From NCBI GenBank assembly GCA_003254885.1, contig QANT01004491.1:1-31153 (forward strand): DNA of 31,153 bases, given 5' to 3'. Of this stretch, positions 1-9,047 are shown piece after piece; position 1 is the stretch's first letter; every line of letters begins with the position of its first letter. The notes under the pieces are model-generated. The model did no database searches. It had not been told where the DNA came from and saw nothing but the letters and a program-made list of their open reading frames with translations. The translations under genes were made by a program, and so were the position numbers. This DNA comes from Purshia tridentata (taxonomy: Eukaryota; Streptophyta; Magnoliopsida; Rosales; Rosaceae).

Positions 1-345
1 ATATTATATTAGTACTAGTCATAATGAGTTCATAGAAATTTTCCGTATATTTTTTTGAGCCCAAAGCTATTTTAAAATAATTTTCAAAGTTTGTTAGAAA
101 AAAAAAAAAAAGTTGAGGTATTGAATTAAAAAACTAAGTAAAGTTGAGGTATTGACTTAAAAAACTATATAAAGTTGAGGTACCTAATTGTAATATACTC
201 ATATTTTAATGGTAAAACTAACGGAGATACTTAATTGATGAAATTTCATAATTGAGATACTCTAACGCAACTTTTCAAAGTTGAGATACCAAGTTGAAAA
301 GTAGAGTATAGTTAAGGTATATAATTGTAATTAACCTATAATATA
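1..345. repeat. AT-rich repeat with 31-bp tandem units
   Basis: An AGTTGAGGTA-containing unit starts at 111, 142 and 173, giving about two and a half copies with a 31-bp period. Related AGTTGAGATACC and AGTTAAGGTATA words continue to about 325. An inner inverted pair, ACTTTTCAA/TTGAAAAGT, lies near 270-302. No coding potential is seen. This looks like part of a foldback or MITE-type repeat entering from outside the window. Confidence 0.5.
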
Positions 346-445
346 TACGTATTAGTGATGTGTCACTTATCATTAATGATAAGACCCTTTTTTATTTATT
401 TATCTTGCTTATGGGTTTTCTCTTTTATGAAAAATCCTATTTTCT

Positions 446-882
446 TTATTAAAAGGCTATTTATTATTTTTGCCCCTTGAAACATATTTCTTATTTTACT
501 TTGCTCTTTGAAACTTAAATCCTCCCACTTTATTCCTAAAACTTTACACTCTCATTTACACCCTCAACTCTATCTATTATCTTGAGTTCTAGACCTCCAT
601 TTTGAGTGATTTTTATATGGTTGTAAAGAGGAGATTCATAGCTTCAAAATGAGTATAAGATTGTCGATTTTGGTGGAGTTTTGATGAGTTAAAAGTCAAG
701 CCAAAGTTGAGATAAAAAATTGAACAAATGGATGAAGTTGAGTTTGGGGGGCAAAGTGGAAGGATTTACCCTTGTAATACAAAGTTCGGGGGACAAAGTA
801 GGAGAATTTAACTTTTAAGGGGCAAAGTAAAAAAAAAAAAGTATGCTTCAAGGGGCAAAATTAATAAATAGCCTTATTAAAA
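446..882. mobile_element. Mutator-like foldback MITE, copy A, with 9-bp TSD
   Basis: The element proper is 455-873 (419 bp) and is flanked by the perfect 9-bp direct repeat TTATTAAAA (446-454 and 874-882). The left end begins GGCTATTTATTATTTTTGCC, and the reverse complement of the right end begins GGCTATTTATTAATTTTGCC. The inverted repeat continues inward through CTTTGC- and TTAAATCCTCCCACTTT-like words, so almost the whole element can fold back. It encodes nothing. A 9-bp target duplication with G-starting termini fits a non-autonomous Mutator-like (MULE) element. Confidence 0.85.
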
Positions 883-1208
883 ATAAAAATTTCTCTTTTG
901 CTGCACATAATAGCAAGACCAATGATTTGATGCAGTGACAGAGACTATTCGTGAAGATGAAGCAATAGACTCTTCACTTCTAATGCAACGGAACAATATA
1001 GAGATCGAAATCCTCAAAGACCACGATTTTATGGAAAAATTGTTTAACCAAATCTATATTAGTGATTAAGAACAATCTCCAAACATATGAACACGCTTTG
1101 ATTCCTATGAGAATAAAGAGGAGATCAAAGTCGGCTCTGATATACATCATGTTAAAAATGTTTGGAGGGAATTTTTTGATGTTTACTCTGCTCCATTAAG
1201 GAGGTATA
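883..1208. other. Unassigned sequence between two MITEs
   Basis: This 326-bp stretch is less AT-rich than its neighbours but has stops in all frames. It could be a decayed genic or TE fragment. No domain was recognised. Confidence 0.4.
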
Positions 1209-1627
1209 TAAATAGTAGACTTATTATTGAATTTGCCCCCTAAAACATACTCCTTTTTTCACTTTGCCCCATAAAAGTTAAATCCTTTCTCTTTGCCTTT
1301 CGAACTTTGGATAAAAAGGGTAAATACTCTTATTTTTCCCTCCCAAACTCAATTTCATTTATTTGTCCAGTTTTTGTCTCAACTTTGGAATCAAACCTCC
1401 ACCAAAATTAGCAATCTTATACTCATTTTGAAGCTATGAATCACTTTTTTACAACTATAAAAAAATTACTCAAAACAGAACTTTAGAACTCTAAATATAG
1501 ATGAAGTTGAGGGTGTAGATGAGAGTGTAAAGTTTGGGGGTAAAGTGGGAGAATTTAACTTTTAGGGGGCAAAGTAAAAAAGAGAGTATGTTTCAAGGGG
1601 CAAATTTAATAATAAGCCTAAATAGTA
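1209..1627. mobile_element. Mutator-like foldback MITE, copy B, with 9-bp TSD
   Basis: The element is 1218-1618 (401 bp), flanked by the perfect 9-bp repeat TAAATAGTA (1209-1217 and 1619-1627). The left end begins GACTTATTATTGAATTTGCC, and the right-end reverse complement begins GGCTTATTATTAAATTTGCC. Its centre matches copy A in the opposite orientation: copy A carries TTCATAGCTTCAAAATGAGT and copy B carries its complement. No coding capacity is seen. Confidence 0.87.
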
Positions 1628-1719
1628 TATAGAATGCTACAAGTATGGTAACTATACAAAGTCAACTCTATACCAACCACTAATAACAAATTTATAATCA
1701 TATTAATTCTTATAAGCAA

Positions 1720-2158
1720 TTGTTATAAGGCTTATTATTGAATTTGCCCCTTGAAACATACTTTTTTTTCTTCACTTTGCCCTCTAAAAGTTAAATCCAC
1801 CCACTTTGCCTTCCGAACTTTATACTTTTATTTACAGCCTCAACTTCATTTATTATTTGGAGTTTTAGAGCTTCGTCTTGAGTGATTTTTATATGGTGAT
1901 AAAGAGGAGATTCATAACTTCAAAATGAGTAAAGATTGTTGAATTTGGTGGAGGTTTGATGAGTCAAAAGTCAGACCAAAATTGAGATAAAAACTAGACA
2001 AATGAATGAAGTTGAGCTTGGGGGGAGGGGGCAAAGTGGGAGGATTTACCCTTGTGATCCAATTCAGGGGGCAAAGTGGGAGGATTTAACTTTCATAAGG
2101 CAAAGTGAAAAACAGAGTATAGTTCAGGAGGCAAATTCAATAATAAGCCTTGTTATAA
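1720..2158. mobile_element. Mutator-like foldback MITE, copy C, with 9-bp TSD
   Basis: The element is 1729-2149 (421 bp), flanked by the perfect 9-bp repeat TTGTTATAA (1720-1728 and 2150-2158). Both ends begin GGCTTATTATTGAATTTGCC when read inward. It is oriented like copy A. The short open frame near its right end is element sequence, not a gene. Confidence 0.88.
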
Positions 2159-2263
2159 TCACTCTACCACTAATTGCACAATCATATTGATTACTTAATT
2201 GACTCACACTAACATGAGTCACTTAACTTTTTAAGTTTATTGAACCAATACTAAGTTCTATTT

Positions 2264-2524
2264 TTGCGCAACTCACTTTCTCCACAACTAAAATATCACA
2301 TTTGCAAAGAACAAAATCAAGTTGTTGACTTTCTTGTCCATCTTAGTTTGGAGCTTGCCTTGGGTTTCCATGTGTTTGACTCCCCTAATTTTGTGCTGGA
2401 CTTTCTGGTCTTTGATGCTGCTGGTGTGGCTGTGTCTAGGATTATTCCTGTTTGTCCTACTCTTTCCGAGCATAAGGCTTGCCTTTGGACCCAAAAAAAA
2501 GGAAAAAGATCACTCTTTAATTAG
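2264..2524 (+). pseudogene. Retroelement RNase-H-like (RVT_3) C-terminal fragment
   Basis: The frame reads HICKEQNQVVDFLVHLSLEL followed by GFHVFDSP. This resembles the end of the plant RNase-H-like domain found in LINE-type retroelements and their domesticated relatives, where the usual text is like H-REANQVADxLA then GFxxFDSPP. Only the last third of the domain is present. There is no catalytic N-terminal part, and AT-rich non-coding DNA lies on both sides. The fragment is open to 2524 but has no promoter or partner exon that I can identify. The family call is from memory of the motif, so it is moderate. Confidence 0.5.
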
Positions 2525-2649
2525 CTTTTAAACTAAAGTGCACTTTAGCATATTTATTTCATATGAAATTTATTAATACTAAAAATATTTAGACCTCAAA
2601 ATCTCTCCAATGATAGTTTCGTGAACTAAAAATAACTCAATTAGTCAAA

Positions 2650-2904
2650 TACAATGTGAAAACTATTAAAATTAGGATTTAGGTAAAATAATTCAGCACA
2701 TTCTATTTTTCTCCTTAAGGAGATATTTATAATAATACAATTTTAATTATATAAGGACAAGAAAACTACTTAAAATAATAAAAAAAGTAATATATCTATC
2801 CTAATTAGACTAGGCCTAGGAAAACATAAAACAAGAAAAAATACAATATGAAAGTAGACTAAAACTGGACTCTTAACTCTACCCAATTACAACTCGCGCC
2901 AACA
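2650..2904 (-). mobile_element. Probable Ty1/copia 3' LTR (minus strand)
   Basis: Read on the minus strand, a purine-rich GGGGAGTG is followed at 2904 by TGTTGGCGCGAG, the usual arrangement of a copia polypurine tract and LTR start. The sequence then runs through an AT-rich block containing TTAGGATAGATATATTAC. The far end is not defined because I found no clear terminal CA or target duplication, so 2650 is approximate. Confidence 0.4.
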
Positions 2905-3139
2905 CTCCCCTAAAGTTGGTACATCGATATTTCACATGTCCAACCTGCCAAGTGAACTGTAAAACTCTGTGATTGGAGATTATTACCTTAAGTAGATCAA
3001 CTAATTGAACTTCATTCTTCACAAATGGAACACTATGTAGCACAATCACCAAAACAGTATAAGCAAGACCACGTAGATCAAATAGAATTAGCATCAAACT
3101 AAACCAATTCAGAATAACCAAATTTGTCATCAAGAGCAA
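2879..3139 (-). pseudogene. Decayed Ty1/copia polyprotein C-terminus (RNase H end)
   Basis: The minus strand carries a degenerate version of the last residues of a copia RNase H domain, just before the LTR-like sequence. In one frame it reads FTWQVGHVKYRCTNFRGV. Shifting frame gives something closer to the family ending 'LGKLDM-DIYVPTL' followed by the GGGGAGTG tract. It is short, frameshifted and has no upstream pol sequence. The assignment rests on the order of pol end, purine tract and TGTTGG. Confidence 0.4.
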
Positions 3140-3504
3140 ATAGTTGTTTCATATTAACTTATTTTCCAACACCTCCAAGCATCTCTTTATGATTGTTGTC
3201 ATGCTTCAAAGTAACCCCATAAAAAATAATCTTGATTCAACATTTTCAATATATTTAAGAGAAAATAATGCACACCAATAAAATTAATATTCTCATATGC
3301 AAAACATTCAACCCCAATAAAATTAATATTCTCTTGAAAGTTTTGCATATGAGAATTATTCATACTTTGAAAATTATGAATCATAGGCTTTTCTTTAATA
3401 ACACCAATATAAGATTTAAATTTGCATGTCCCTTCAACTCCAAGCTTGTTATATCACAATTAAGAATTTCTTTAGTTCCCACAAAATTAGGGCAAACCTC
3501 AAAA
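3140..3504. other. AT-rich intergenic sequence with small direct repeats
   Basis: A word of about 20 bases, CCAATAAAATTAATATTCTC, occurs twice (near 3274 and 3313). CATATGCAAAAC nearby has an inverted partner near 3338-3350, so 3285-3360 can form a stem. No gene is seen. Confidence 0.4.
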
Positions 3505-3918
3505 GGTTTCAACACAAAAATGGTTCTTGGGACACGTGTTGGCTAGTTTGTTAGTGTGCCACCACTAAAAAGTGGAATAAAAACAGGGGTTTTGTCCGGA
3601 CTGCACTAATAATCGGAGCAAGATCAAGCGATTTGGACTAAAGAGAAAATTGGTTTCCCTTTAATCGTGGTTCGTTATTGCCTAAGTGATATAGGACTTT
3701 ACTACTGTTGTGTTTATGGTGAAGACAATTAATCTAAGATGAAGTTTAAAAAGAAAGAAAAGAAAAGTAAAGATCCAAGCACTGAAAGAAACAAAAATGG
3801 CTTTTAATCGTTAGAACAATTGTTCTTGCTCATTTTGTTACCTTGTTTCAGCATTATGTCTTTAAAAGAGGAAAATAGCATGACATTTAAAGCTCAAATG
3901 ATTGAAAAATAAATAATC
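3505..3918 (-). mobile_element. Left direct repeat (candidate LTR part) of a gypsy-like remnant
   Basis: This stretch matches 6351-6775 in the same orientation, with scattered substitutions and indels. Shared words include CCACCACTAAAAAGTGGAAT, GTGTTTATGGTGAAGA and GTTCTTGCTCATTTTGTTAC. The gag-like remnant between the two repeats reads on the minus strand, so this copy would be the 3' LTR side. Homology stops near 3918, after which the left copy runs into unrelated sequence with the 21-bp repeats. Confidence 0.6.
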
Positions 3919-3981
3919 AAGATGGCATTCAATTAGGCCTTTTAAAGCTTTTAAAAACTAAGATTTAAAGCACAAAATTGC

Positions 3982-4485
3982 AAAAAAACACACATATGAC
4001 CAGTCCTCTAAAGCATTGGATTGATCATCTGGAAGCTTGAAAAAAAACAAGCCACTATAGCATCGATCCTCTAATCTATGAGATTGGTCCTCTGACCCAT
4101 AAGATCGGTCATCTAATTAATGACATCGGTCCTTTGATGCATAGGATCGAGCTTTTGAAATGTGGAATCGATCCTCTGAGAACAAAAACATTTTTTAAAA
4201 AATTTCAAAAATCTTTTTTCAAACCTAAAGAGAAAAAAAACACACATATGACCAGTCCTCTAAAGCATGGGATTGATCATCTGGAAGCTTGAAAAAAAAC
4301 AAGCCACTATAGCATCGGTCCTCTAATCTATGAGATTGGTCCTCTGACCCATAGGATCGGTCATCTAATTAATGACATTGGTCCTTTGATGCATAGGATC
4401 GAGCTTTTGAAATGTGGAATCGATCCTCTGAGAACAAAAACATTTTTAAAAAAATTTCAAAAATCTTTTTTCAAACCTAAAGAGA
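3982..4485. repeat. 252-bp tandem duplication made of 21-bp units
   Basis: Two copies (3982-4233 and 4234-4485) are nearly identical, with an exact 252-bp offset: CACATATGAC starts at 3991 and 4243, and AAACCTAAAG at 4221 and 4473. Differences are a few single substitutions. Inside each copy, nine consecutive 21-bp units (3998-4186 and 4250-4438) follow a pattern like GATCGGTCCTCTGA plus seven variable bases. The third unit is degenerate. The array lies in the retrotransposon remnant. Confidence 0.9.
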
Positions 4486-4686
4486 TTAAAACACATTTAA
4501 AGATATATGAATGAATTTCGAATCACCTAGAATACATCCATGGTCTCTAAGACATATTACCTTGATCCTAATAGGAATTGAACATTGAGACAAGACTTGA
4601 TCAACACCTGAACCTCGAATCTTGCTTCACTTTAAACAATGATTAAAACCAACACTTGACTTACTTAATCTAAACTAATCTAGTAC
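4486..4686. other. Non-coding remnant between repeat array and gag-like block
   Basis: AT-rich sequence with stops in all frames. It probably belongs to the same retroelement, at the position where pol would be expected. No pol motif is visible. Confidence 0.4.
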
Positions 4687-6217
4687 TTACAAAGTGATTG
4701 TTTTTTCGTTAGGGAATAGCCAGTTACAACTTACATAAAAAACCTGGTGATTTCTCAGAGCTTGACCTATTATGTCGTCTACAGAGGGTTGAGGCGGTTG
4801 CCTTTGGTTCTGGCGTGGATATCTTCCTCCTTTAGCCTCATAAGGTTGTTTTGGCCAAAGAGGTCTATTCTCCATTTGGATGAGATTTGACGTGATAGGT
4901 CGAGTGAAATGTTCGAGTGAAGGTTGCCCCCCATGTGCTACCTTGACCTAGGCTGTAGGGAAGTTAGGCACTTGTTGCTCAATTGGTGGGGTGAGAAGAG
5001 ACCACCTTTCTGATGTGGGGAAACATAAGGTGGGGCTTCTCGGCCTGCAGCAGGTGCTTGGTGCCATTGGGTTGCTGTAGTAGAGGTATTACATGTTCCT
5101 TGGCCGTTATCGGCACTGGCTGAACATTTGCCAATTGTCCAATAATTAGATCCTGAATGGGAGGATTTTCACCTTCCAAACCTTGGTTGGGCAAAGGCAA
5201 CCTCGGCCGTTGAAACACCTCTTGAAGTTCAGGCTGAAGTGCTTACTCGATTGGTGGTAGCACTTCTGCTTGGGCCACTTGTTGCCCCTCAATTATACCA
5301 ACAAGGGTTCGAATCATGTCAGATAGGTCATTTATGGATCTCTCCACGCGGCTGAACCCTCCATTTAGTGACTCTCACATATAGGGGAGCGTGCGGTGTG
5401 GTTTGGTACGATGGGTATGCAAAACCATGCACCACACCTTAAATATATAAACGGTGTGGTTCGGTGCATTGCACAGTAAGAATTAAAGGAAAACCAAACC
5501 TTATACGGTTACGATTTGGTTCAGTGTTATAGGTGAACAATTAAGCCTATACACAATTCGATATGTTTTTGAGCATTTTTTTAGCGTAAATATGTTTTGA
5601 GTATTTTTTAGCCCAAATTAAAAAAGACTAACAACTAACAAAGTAACAGTACATGTAATACACTAATACAGAGTCCAAATTCTAAATTCCAAATATATCT
5701 AATAATGTTTGATAATTGATAGTTTCCATTTTCTAAATTCCAATCCAACCAAAAGTCCAAAACAAATTAAACAATAAACCATAAATAATGTTTTTGGTCA
5801 CTTTTTAATTTAAAACCATATATAAACCATAAATATATTTATAAAATTATAATTATGCATATATATATTTACGGTGCGGTTTGGTTCGACTTGGTTTTAT
5901 TAGGTGTAAAACCGGCACTTAAACCTATTAGGGACAGTTTGGTTCAATTTTTGTAACAGTGTTTGACCAAAAAAGTGAACACGGTTTTTTAGGGGCAGTT
6001 TAGTTCTGTCCCGCGGTTTTGCCATAAAAATGCCTATCCCTACTCGCATATGGCTGAAACCATCAGCAAGCGACTCCTTTATTCGCGCACCTGAGGTTCG
6101 CACCTCCTCCATACGACGAAGAACCATGTATGCCCGAGCAAGTATCGTTCTCCGTTCCACCTTGGACTTCTTCAATAAAAAATAAGTCATGTGGCTATCG
6201 ATCAGCAATTTATGCAA
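4687..6217 (-). pseudogene. Gypsy-like gag remnant, split by a hAT element
   Basis: On the minus strand, pieces of one broken coding region line up. The first is at 6217-6051, containing RRMEEVRTSGARIKESLADG. The next is at about 5373-5219 and includes VERSINDLSDMIRTLVG and QQVAQAEVLPPIE, then a stop. The following frame is 5218-4979, FQRPRLPLPNQGLEGENPP and onward. The last is 4875-4687, with QPSVDDIIGQAL. This coiled-coil then proline-rich layout fits the N-terminal part of a Ty3/gypsy gag. There are in-frame stops, and no protease or reverse transcriptase follows. A hAT-like element (5382-6042) interrupts it. It is a dead, internally deleted or non-autonomous copy. The gag call is an inference from layout and context. 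Confidence 0.5.
5374..6050. mobile_element. hAT-like non-autonomous element nested in gag, 8-bp TSD
   Basis: The element is 5382-6042 (661 bp). It is flanked by CTCACATA (5374-5381) and CTCGCATA (6043-6050), an 8-bp duplication with one mismatch, as expected for hAT. The left terminus is TAGGGGAGCGTGCGGTGTGG. The right terminus reads TAGGGATAGGCATTTTTATG in reverse complement. Subterminal CGGTTTGGTT-type words are dense in both arms and the middle is AT-rich. It has no transposase. The right arm is related to 8870-9047 and 30060-30227. Confidence 0.75.
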
Positions 6218-6350
6218 TTCTTTTTATAGCTAAACCTCGCTCAATGATTTTTTGAATGATTCTACCAAAAAACAACTTTTCGAGTTTCAACCATAAACAC
6301 GCAAGTTTAACCTACTTGAAACAAGTGGGTCCTACTGGGCGTGCCAAATC

Positions 6351-7377
6351 TGTTTCGACACAAACATAGTTCTCAGGATGTGTGTCTAGAAGTGCCACGT
6401 GTCGCCGAGTTTGCAGGCGTACCACCACTAAAAAGTGGAATAAAAACAGGTGATTTGTGGACTAAAGAGAAAAGTGGTTTCTTTTTAATCATAATTCATT
6501 GTGGACTTTACTACCATTGTGTTTATGGTGAAGATTTGGTAATCTAAGATGAAGTTTAAAAAGAAAGAAAAGTAAAGTAAAGATCTAAGCACTAAAAGAA
6601 ACAAAATGGCTTTTAACTGTTAGAACAGTTGTTCTTGCTCATTTTGTTACTTTGTTTCAGCATTGAGTCTCTAAAAGAGAAACTAAAGATTAGTTCAAAT
6701 TTTAATATAACTCATTGGAGAGAAAACAGTATGACATTTAAAGCTCAAATGATGGGAAATAAATAACAACACTAAATGCAAAATGAAAAAGTAAATAGGG
6801 TAGAAGTCATTCCTATTTAAAAGTGAATTAATAAACTTGGTAAAAACTACAATTGTAAACGTAGAAATGGACAAAAATGAGTTTTTCTTAAACAAAAGAG
6901 TGACCAAAAAGGAAATAAAGGTGATTACAAATCAAAGAATATTCAGAAGTTTGTCATTCTGAGAATTTGGGTTTTTGTGGGGTTTGTTAATTATCCCTTT
7001 TTCTCATGTATAACGATACTTTTATAGGCCCCTTTTAGTAGCTAGGAAAACGTGTGTAAAGGATTGTTCGTCCCTTATACTCGTTAAGCGACTGCCATCT
7101 TTTGCTTTTAGAGCCTGTTACAGCCTGTATTAATCAGAATCTGTCTGGTGTACATGTGTTCCCTTAGTGACGTCATGTAGGATATCTGGCTTTGACCCTA
7201 GAAGCTCTTCTTTTACCTATTTATGCTGACCTCCATAAGATGAATATCGAACTTCGGCCTTTATATCATCCTTTTAAGGTCGAAGGTTACCAGATATATT
7301 TGTTGCTTAATTTTGCACTCCTGCCACATAGGCAAAATTTAATAGACACGTGGCAGATTTTAGATGTGGGTCCAACA
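6351..7377 (-). mobile_element. Candidate 5' LTR of the gypsy-like remnant
   Basis: The first 425 bp match the left repeat at 3505-3918. Read on the minus strand, a TATA-like CTATAAAAG lies at about 7019-7027, consistent with a U3 promoter. The LTR would end at 6351 with ...TCGAAACA, followed by GATTTGGCACGCCCAGTGGG, which resembles the primer-binding and leader sequence of some plant gypsy elements. A plausible LTR start, TGTTGGACCC, lies at 7377. The outer boundary lacks a confirmed target duplication and the other LTR copy is shorter, so limits are approximate. Confidence 0.5.
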
Positions 7378-8170
7378 TATTCACTGGGTCCACCAAACTT
7401 AGGAATAGACGTTAAATCCAATGAACTTAAATCTTCATCTTTGTCAAAGAATTTACCAAGATCTTCATGAGAATTATCCGATCACTCACTTATATATCCA
7501 AACAATAATTTGTCTATATATTCACAGGACTTCTATTTTTAAAATAATTTTTTTTAACTCAAAACCATAAAAACCATCACGAAAACACAAGTTTTATACT
7601 TACTCGTAGTCTCCCATTGCATAAAAAATCTAGAGAAATATATGAAGGTAAAAATGACAAAAAAATTATGACGATTAACTTAAGAATTATTACAAGCATC
7701 ACAAAAGTTATTACAACCATCATCATCGTCATAAAACAATGAGTAATTTAGGTGTAATTGGGCTTTCAATGGATCTAATTGGAGTTTCAACGTTCAATTG
7801 AGTAATTGAGATTCAAATTTTCAATTGGGTAATTGATTATTTGATTAGTAGATTACATAATACATAATACATATAAACTATAAATTATGCATTGATATGT
7901 AAGTATGTTATAATTTATATGTATGTAAATTTATAATTATAAGATTATAAGTTATATATAATTATACAACTATATATTTTGTTATATATATTTAGTTATA
8001 TAATTATATAAATTGTTATAAGAATTAAAAATAGGGCCTAATTCGGGCTATTTTTCGGGCTTCGGGCAGGCCTAAACGGGCCGGGCTTCGGGGCCAATTG
8101 AAAAAATTGAAAAAATATATATTTATTTGACTTGAAAATTTTGTTTTCTATTAAATATGTTACACACATA
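7378..8170. other. AT-rich non-coding sequence with TE debris
   Basis: A very AT-rich block (7840-8030) is rich in ATATATAATTATA words. Near 8033-8095 comes a sudden GGGC-rich patch with GGGCTTCGGGCAGGCC and GGGCCGGGCTTCGGGG, a composition common at the ends of some plant hAT elements. No gene or clear boundary is seen. Confidence 0.4.
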
Positions 8171-8171
8171 A

Positions 8172-8290
8172 ACTTGTAGATGAGTGGTTATAGTATTGTT
8201 GGTTAAAGCACTTGCTTTCCTTACAATTTACCCAAGTTCAACTCTCAAAGTGACTATATTTTTTGCCCTGTTTGAACCTTTTTTTTAACA
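8172..8290 (+). repeat. Possible decayed tRNA-derived SINE head
   Basis: GTTGGTTAAAGCACTTG (from about 8198) resembles a Pol III A box. CCAAGTTCAACTCTC (from about 8231) resembles a B box about 35 bp later, and a T-rich run follows at 8280-8287. It does not fold as a real tRNA. I infer a worn SINE or similar Pol III-derived repeat. Confidence 0.3.
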
Positions 8291-8869
8291 CTAATTTCCT
8301 ACAAAGGGCCCAAATGGAAACTTTTTTTTTCCCCATATTTATATATTTTTATTTTTATTTTTATTTATATAAACAATATTTTCATATTGTTAAATTAATC
8401 ATGCCACATTATTTAATATAATTTTTGTTGTGGAAATTATTTAATTTATGGGTATTAAGGTTAAATTTTTTTTGTTATTTAATTTTGTTCCAAAGTCTTT
8501 AAATTAATTGAACTTCATCTTAATCTAGCTTGAGATACAAAGATTATGAAATATAGAAATCCAAGTAACTCGAACATATCGCTTTAATCTTTTGTTCTTT
8601 CTCACAATTAGGTAAAATAGAACCTCTATATAAGTTTGTTTTTTTTTTTTTTTAATATCTAATTTTCTATCAACTTAAGGCAACATTTTATATGGTGTTT
8701 TTTATAAAATTATTTATACGTATATATAAAAAGGCCAACTTCAAGATTTTGGCCCAAGCCTCAAAAACCTCAAGGCCGGCTCTGCTATATAATAAAAATT
8801 ACAACCACATATATAAGCTAATTAATATATATATATAAATATGAAAGGTAACATATATTTAATATACCG
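8291..8869. other. AT-rich sequence, no gene seen
   Basis: Runs of A and T and a 15-bp T run near 8639-8653. GGCCAACTTCAAGATTTTGG (near 8731) followed by GGCCGGCTCTG (near 8773) looks TE-derived. Nothing codes. Confidence 0.4.
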
Positions 8870-9047
8870 ATGCAGTGCGGTACGGTTTGGTTTTATTTGA
8901 TGTAAACCTGGCACCTACATTAGCTTAAGCCGGTTTGGTTCGATTTTTTTATCGAGTTTGACAAAAAAAAGTCAACACAATTTTTATAGTTTTTTACCAA
9001 CAGTTTGGTTTGGTTAACCAATTTTATGGTGAAAATACCCACTTCTA
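8870..9047 (+). mobile_element. Right arm of a truncated hAT-like element
   Basis: The stretch matches the right arm of the 5382-6042 element and of the 28417-30227 element. Order in all three: a GTGCGGT/CGGTTTGGTTTG patch, 'TGTAAA...CCGGCACC', then 'TTGAC...AAAAGTCAACAC', then TTATGG and a terminal CCACTTCTA (CCACCCCTA in the intact copy). The matching left arm was not found, so this copy is truncated. Confidence 0.5.

Noticed and set aside
3982..4485. CRISPR-like array
   Set aside because: The 21-bp units are contiguous with no spacers and lie in plant retroelement DNA. This is a minisatellite.
8033..8095. TAGGGCCTAATTCGGGC as the left end of the 8870-9047 element
   Set aside because: The flanking 8-mers do not match, and the GGGC-rich patch belongs to a different-looking family.
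8172..8290. Functional tRNA gene
   Set aside because: A- and B-box-like words are present but no acceptor or anticodon stem can be formed.
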